Part shown: positions 60,479 through 64,000 of the stretch, piece after piece
Numbering within the stretch: the stretch's first letter is position 1
Layout of the letters: each line of letters begins with the position of its first letter
From: Comamonas testosteroni TK102
GTDB taxonomy: Bacteria > Pseudomonadota > Gammaproteobacteria > Burkholderiales > Burkholderiaceae_C
Length of the DNA stretch: 64,000 nt
NCBI RefSeq assembly: GCF_000739375.1
Contig: NZ_CP006704.1
Coordinates: forward strand, 4,712,001 to 4,776,000
Direction of reading: 5' to 3'
Notes under the pieces: generated by a model
What the model was told of the DNA's origin: nothing
Seen by the model: the letters and a program-made list of their open reading frames with translations, nothing else
Database searches by the model: none
Translations under genes and position numbers: made by a program

Positions 60479-61335
60479 GCGCACCTGCACGGCGCGAGCT
60501 GGTGCGCCACATGGTGGTCTGCGGACTCAGTGAACGCCGCTTACTGCTCGTCATCGGCATGAGCGCCAGCGCCTACCGTTACAAGCCTGCTGGAGACCGA
60601 AACGGTGCCTTGAAGGACAAGATCATCGCTCTGGCGCAACGCCATCGCCGTTACGGCGCCGGCATGATCTATCTCAAGCTCAGGCAAGCTGGCGAGATCG
60701 TCAACCACAAACGGGTGGACCGCCTGTATGCCGAGGCTGGTTTGCAGGTAAGGAAACGCAAACGCAAAAAGATCCCGCTGGCCGATCGCCACCCGCTACA
60801 GCGTCCGATGACAGCCAACCAAGTGTGGTCGATGGACTTTGTCTTTGACCGCACGGCCGAAGGACGCAGCATCAAGAGCCTGACGGTAGTCGATGATGCG
60901 ACCCACGAGGCGGTAGCCATCGTGGCCGAGCGAGCAATGGGTGGCAACCAGTTGGTGCGCGTCTTGGATCAACTCGCCATTACAAGGGGACTGCCCAAGG
61001 CGATCCGAACTGACAACGGCAAGGAGTTCTGCGGTCGAGCCATGCTGAACTGGGCCCACGCCAGGGGTGTTCAGTTGTTCCTCATCGAGCCTGGCAAGCC
61101 CAACCAGAACGCCTACATCGAATCGTTCAACGGCCGCTTCAGAGAGGAATGCCTGAACGAACATTGGTTCACCAGCTTGGCACATGCCCGTGTGATCGTC
61201 GAGGCTTGGCGCCGGGAATACAACGAGGAGCGGCCGAAAAAAGCCCTCGGCGGACTAACCCCGGCAGCTTATGCCCAAAGGCTGATGCAAAACCCGTTAA
61301 ATGAATCCCCGGACTCCAAAGCCCAATGCTACTAA
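60472..61335 (+). CDS. IS3-family transposase OrfB (DDE integrase domain)
   Basis: A 287-residue transposase with the HTH_21-like start, then the rve catalytic core: D in W-S-M-D-F-V-F-D, D in R-T-D-N-G-K-E-F, and E in Y-I-E-S-F-N-G, followed by the usual Y-N-E-E-R-P-K-K-A-L-G-G-L-T-P. All three DDE residues are present, so the element may be active. It is probably made mainly as an OrfAB fusion through the slippery heptamer. The annotated GTG at 60472 overlaps orfA by seven bases. Confidence 0.95.
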   Translation: MVSAPARRELVRHMVVCGLSERRLLLVIGMSASAYRYKPAGDRNGALKDKIIALAQRHRRYGAGMIYLKLRQAGEIVNHKRVDRLYAEAGLQVRKRKRKKIPLADRHPLQRPMTANQVWSMDFVFDRTAEGRSIKSLTVVDDATHEAVAIVAERAMGGNQLVRVLDQLAITRGLPKAIRTDNGKEFCGRAMLNWAHARGVQLFLIEPGKPNQNAYIESFNGRFREECLNEHWFTSLAHARVIVEAWRREYNEERPKKALGGLTPAAYAQRLMQNPLNESPDSKAQCY

Positions 61336-61407
61336 AGACGGGGGACGTCGAATGCATCGCAGATTTGTGTTCACTCGATCGCCAGTCCTCACGATCACAC
61401 CGATTGC

Positions 61408-62583
61408 TCAAACTTTCCCACCTTTGGACCATGCCCGCCTTCTTTCAGGCAAGCGCAGTCGCATGAAGGGCAGCTCTTTCACAAAAACTTCATCCACAAA
61501 GCCGTGTAACGCCTTCCAAGCGTTGTCGTTCCTCTTCAATCGCGACCACTCGTCATTTGGCAAAAGCTGGATACCTGGGGCTTGCATGGAACGGCCCCAA
61601 TGCCCCTCCAGCACACCCCAGGGCCCCAGTATGAAATCCGCCCATATCAGCGAAAGCTGGGAGTGCGCAGTGGCACGGCCAGCCAGCAATTGCCTCACCT
61701 CAGGTCCTATCAAAATCACCGTGCAGCGCGGCTCTCCCCAAATCGTTGCGGAAAGCTTGATCAGATGGCCCTTGATCTCAGCAGAGCCAACCTTTTTGAG
61801 GTATGCAATAAATGCTGAAGCCTGCTTCAGGGCTTGCAAAAAATTCTCTGGAAATTCGCTGGCCAGTTGGTACCTGGCACGCTTGGCATCTTGGTGCGCC
61901 GCCAGCGCATTGCCTTCCGGCGTATCCAAGCAAATTTCAAACGCGAAAGCCTCGAGACTGGCATGAGCAGATCTCAGATCATCCAAATAGTGCTGGAGAG
62001 AGATAGACGTTTTGTAGGACTCGTCATAGAGACCTTTATTGCATCTTTTTGCGTCCGATCCGCGAAGCAACCCAATCGTTTCATCCAGGCAGCCTTGCAA
62101 CCGGACAACATCATCCCGGACAAAGCGATACTGCTCTAGATACAAGTCTGTTTGAGTGCCCTTTATGACCTCAGCCTGCTGAGCGAGCATCTCCTGGAAC
62201 AAACGGAAGTGAGCACTCTCAAGAAAAGACGCTGAACGAAGCGAATCTCTCATCCCGTTCTCAAACATTTTCTGTTCTTGCTTGTACAGATCCAAGCAAA
62301 GCAGCAATCGTTCACCAAGGGCTGTGAAATCCATCCGGTCACGTGACTCGTTCCAGCTGAAGTGAGGCCCAGAGACATTGGCAGCTAGCGAAAGATAAGT
62401 GTGCACTGCCACTCGTAAAACCTGCCAAGGGTATGAGCTACGCCATCTCCTCCCCAGCGAAAGCGCCCCGCGCTGCGGAGGTCGAAGTAATCGTCCTCCG
62501 ATGACATGTGGCGGTGCTATTGAACGAGTGAACACCAGTCCGACATTTCGTTCAGCACGTTCAACTGCTTCTAAATAATCCAT
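61408..62583 (-). CDS. Unrecognised 391-aa protein
   Basis: I do not recognise this protein. It is soluble, with charged helical stretches (Y-K-Q-E-Q-K-M-F-E, R-F-V-R-D-D-V-V-R-L-Q-G-C-L-D) and the G-P-W-G-V-L-E-G-H-W-G-R-S segment near residue 340. No membrane helices, signal or metal motifs are evident. Base composition is lower in GC than the island. It converges with the IS and is separated from it by about 60 bases. It could be a mobile-element or defence-associated accessory gene, but nothing in the sequence proves this. Confidence 0.65.
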   Translation of the reverse strand: MDYLEAVERAERNVGLVFTRSIAPPHVIGGRLLRPPQRGALSLGRRWRSSYPWQVLRVAVHTYLSLAANVSGPHFSWNESRDRMDFTALGERLLLCLDLYKQEQKMFENGMRDSLRSASFLESAHFRLFQEMLAQQAEVIKGTQTDLYLEQYRFVRDDVVRLQGCLDETIGLLRGSDAKRCNKGLYDESYKTSISLQHYLDDLRSAHASLEAFAFEICLDTPEGNALAAHQDAKRARYQLASEFPENFLQALKQASAFIAYLKKVGSAEIKGHLIKLSATIWGEPRCTVILIGPEVRQLLAGRATAHSQLSLIWADFILGPWGVLEGHWGRSMQAPGIQLLPNDEWSRLKRNDNAWKALHGFVDEVFVKELPFMRLRLPERRRAWSKGGKV

Positions 62584-62746
62584 TTCTCAGAGTGCTTCAT
62601 CACAAACCAACTGGTGCCCTTTCCAGCCTGGCTGAGTTGCTTGACGGCTGTTTGGGTTCGAAGCATGTACGCACATGTAACATTGAAGCTGCTTGCAGAT
62701 ATAAAGGGGCCAGTCCCCTCGCTAAAGAGCCCCCGGAAAGACACCC

Positions 62747-63403
62747 ATGGAACAGACAACATCGCATTCACCCAGCACCGTATTCAGCAAAGAAGACGAG
62801 CAACGATACCAGCAGCTAGCAACGCGTTACATCGATGGCAAGACCGATGCAGCCCAAGAAACTGAGTTCCAGCAGTTGCGCCAAAAAAAGATGGCCGCGC
62901 GTGCTGAACGAGAGCAGTGCATTGCGCAGTTGATCAACGTCATCACAGAGCAAGAGATCTCGTTTGCGGAGCTAACCCAAGCCGGCTTAAAAGTCCCAGC
63001 GATTACCGATCTGTTCTCCGACAGCGAAATTCTGAAAGCCGCCAAACCCCTCGGCTTCACCCCTTCGGTAAAGGCTGTAGAGGCCTCCCAGCCTAAGATG
63101 AGCGGCAAGAAACGGGAAGTCAAAGGTTACATCAGAAGCATCAACAATCCTGACGAAACAAGGGTCTGGCGAGCCGGTGCTCCGAGCTTTTTAAAAGAAG
63201 AAGGCTGCTTGGCTGCATACGATCAAGGCCAGTCGATCGACCAGTGGCTCGTAGACCCCAAAGATGAGCAGAGCAAGATCAAGTTTCTTCAAAAGCTAGC
63301 AAAGAAGCAGAACCAAGAGCCCAATAAAGAGCAACTTGGAGACATTAGCCTTGAAGCCTATGAAAAGGCTAAGGAAGCACTATTGCCAGTTCACAGCACG
63401 TGA
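62747..63403 (+). CDS. Unknown 218-aa protein with a faintly H-NS-like pattern
   Basis: A charged protein, lower in GC than the island. Residues 15-75 are helical and coiled-coil-like (E-D-E-Q-R-Y-Q-Q-L-A, E-F-Q-Q-L-R-Q-K-K, C-I-A-Q-L-I-N-V-I-T-E-Q-E-I-S-F-A-E-L). A later region (Y-I-R-S-I-N-N-P-D-E-T-R-V-W-R-A-G-A-P-S-F-L-K) resembles the H-NS DNA-binding strand-loop (Y-R-D-P-x-T-G-x-T-W-S-G-R-G-R-x-P-x-W-L) in spacing, but lacks the G-R-G core. A divergent H-NS-type silencer is possible, not demonstrated. ATG 62747 follows GGAAAGACACCC. It is divergent from the unknown protein at 61.4-62.6 kb. Confidence 0.6.
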   Translation: MEQTTSHSPSTVFSKEDEQRYQQLATRYIDGKTDAAQETEFQQLRQKKMAARAEREQCIAQLINVITEQEISFAELTQAGLKVPAITDLFSDSEILKAAKPLGFTPSVKAVEASQPKMSGKKREVKGYIRSINNPDETRVWRAGAPSFLKEEGCLAAYDQGQSIDQWLVDPKDEQSKIKFLQKLAKKQNQEPNKEQLGDISLEAYEKAKEALLPVHST

Positions 63404-63732
63404 GAGCTGCTGTCGCCCTGAATGAAGCCCGGCTCCTTGCGTGCGCTCAGTGGAATGGCCGTTCCTTGCAGTGCAGCGGTTACTCAGTCCTCGGAATGTC
63501 CAATGACCGGTAATGACGGAAGCAGTCATCGTTTCGAATGGCGGCAACCAGCCTTGAGCGAACGCTCGCCAATGGCAGCCAATCATCGACGGTACGCATC
63601 ACGGATAGCTATAGCATTCAAGGAGAGCAACAAAATCTTCGGTCGTTGCCGCATCGTCCTTTTTGGGTCAAGACATGAGAAATATGAGCAGGTTTCGCTC
63701 TATCTTGTTTCAGGCGCGCTCTAGATCGGCAT
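63404..63732. other. Intergenic stretch without a supported gene
   Basis: About 330 bases between the charged 218-residue protein and the last gene. A plus frame (63422-63724) is open but has no coding-like composition, no ribosome-binding site and no recognisable motif. No terminator hairpin or promoter was convincing. It may be a remnant or a regulatory spacer. Confidence 0.4.
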
Positions 63733-63999
63733 TCAGCTTGCGTCGGGTGTGTCTTCGGACTCATCTAACACCAAGGACAGCACGGGCTCTTCAAAGGCCC
63801 TGTCACCCCACCTAGTCAACACGTCGTGCAACGCCTCATGTAAGAGAGACGCTGGCAGATCGCGCACCCGCCCGTAACGAGTGGCCCACCCCTTCTCCAC
63901 AGCTCTCTCACCATTGCCGCGAAGCAGGTTCAATATCCGGGCCTGTAGCTGTTTTTGTCCGGGGCGGTAGCGCGCTTGGTAATCCAGCGTTTCGCGCAT
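63733..63999 (-). CDS. Unrecognised small protein, possibly 5'-truncated by the window end
   Basis: At least 88 residues: M-R-E-T-L-D-Y-Q-A-R-Y-R-P-G-Q-K-Q-L-Q-A-R-I-L-N-L-L-R, then helices and an acidic C-terminus (L-D-E-S-E-D-T-P-D). The basic-helical first part and acidic tail would fit a small DNA- or protein-binding factor. The ATG at 63999 is next to the window edge, and the frame may extend further, so the start is not fixed. No family recognised. Confidence 0.45.
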   Translation of the reverse strand: MRETLDYQARYRPGQKQLQARILNLLRGNGERAVEKGWATRYGRVRDLPASLLHEALHDVLTRWGDRAFEEPVLSLVLDESEDTPDAS

Positions 64000-64000
64000 G

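Larger units (their letters stand above)
60149..61350 (+). mobile_element. IS3-family insertion sequence, about 1.2 kb
   Basis: Overlapping orfA and orfB of IS3 type are bounded by imperfect inverted ends: GACGTCCACCCGG...GTAG...CTGGAGTCC on the left and its reversed relative on the right (GGACTCC...CTAC...GGGGGACGTC). Both outer ends begin CGACGTCC. The end similarity spans about 40 bases. The precise outer boundary is uncertain by a few bases and no target-site duplication is evident. It lies just outside the DUF1302 promoter, at the boundary between the catabolic island and lower-GC genes. Confidence 0.85.

Noticed and set aside
60149..61350. Transposon-borne passenger genes or a larger composite transposon
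   Set aside because: Only one IS copy is seen in the window; no second copy or matching ends on the other side of the island.
1..64000. CRISPR arrays, tRNA, rRNA, prophage or conjugation genes
   Set aside because: No regularly spaced direct repeats, cloverleaf-like or ribosomal sequences, and no phage structural or tra-type proteins were recognised.

Overview
The window is high-GC DNA that reads like a beta-proteobacterium of the Burkholderiales (Comamonadaceae or relatives). The signs are three Bug-type (TctC-like) binding receptors, a DUF2889 protein, a trimeric-type porin, and FolB/FolM homologues beside accessory catabolic genes. This placement is inference from gene content. No rRNA, tRNA or CRISPR array was seen.

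Most of the window is a very large catabolic island for a hydrophobic substrate. A steroid, terpenoid or other alicyclic acid is my inference; the sequence does not fix the substrate. The oxygenation tools are two paralogous cytochromes P450, a putidaredoxin-like ferredoxin (1.5 kb), a matching FAD ferredoxin reductase (46.5 kb) and a Rieske dioxygenase alpha/beta pair (27-29 kb). The CoA tools are two intact AMP-forming CoA ligases, acyl-CoA dehydrogenase, two enoyl-CoA hydratases, 3-hydroxyacyl-CoA dehydrogenase, a thiolase, and a DUF35 plus Cys-less thiolase-fold pair resembling the Ltp2 retro-aldolases of sterol side-chain degradation. Two FAH-family hydrolases, two ACMSD-type amidohydrolases and six non-FolM SDRs complete it. 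Four MFS carriers, a DMT exporter, a porin, three Bug receptors, a chemoreceptor and an MMPL/DUF1302/DUF1329/YCF48 envelope set handle uptake, export and sensing.

Layout: 0-3.5 kb beta-oxidation, ferredoxin and MFS (+). 3.5-6.6 kb SDR-Bug-P450 (-), divergent from a TetR gene (+). 7.7-14.8 kb a compact (+) operon of FAD oxidase, P450, a beta-rich unknown protein, two SnoaL-like proteins, SDR and MFS. 14.8-23.0 kb a tightly overlapped (-) series from amidohydrolase to MFS, then GST, FolM and FolB. 23.0-34.5 kb a mosaic of working genes (TetR, SDR, DUF2889, Rieske dioxygenase, porin, Bug, DMT, amidohydrolase) and decayed relics. 34.7-43.4 kb AKR, Bug, ligases, SDRs, FAH, hemerythrin. 43.5-49.5 kb the DUF35/Ltp2-like pair, MFS, ferredoxin reductase, chemoreceptor. 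49.9-59.9 kb a (-) run from the DUF1302 porin-like protein to SDR and DUF1993, ending in a clear terminator. An IS3-family element at 60.1-61.35 kb separates the island from three lower-GC accessory genes of unknown or tentative function.

Two features stand out. First, five otherwise normal genes are broken by exactly one extra base, four of them in a run of 7-8 G/C; this means either systematic homopolymer over-calling or real tract-length variation. Second, the 23-33 kb segment holds recognisable remains of a hemerythrin, a CoA ligase, an MDR oxidoreductase, an MFS carrier and a Rieske-P450 chimera, most of them with intact relatives elsewhere in the window. This suggests that the island grew by duplication and recombination. 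Short AT-rich palindromes and a repeated TGAACA-type motif in several promoters may mark a shared regulon.
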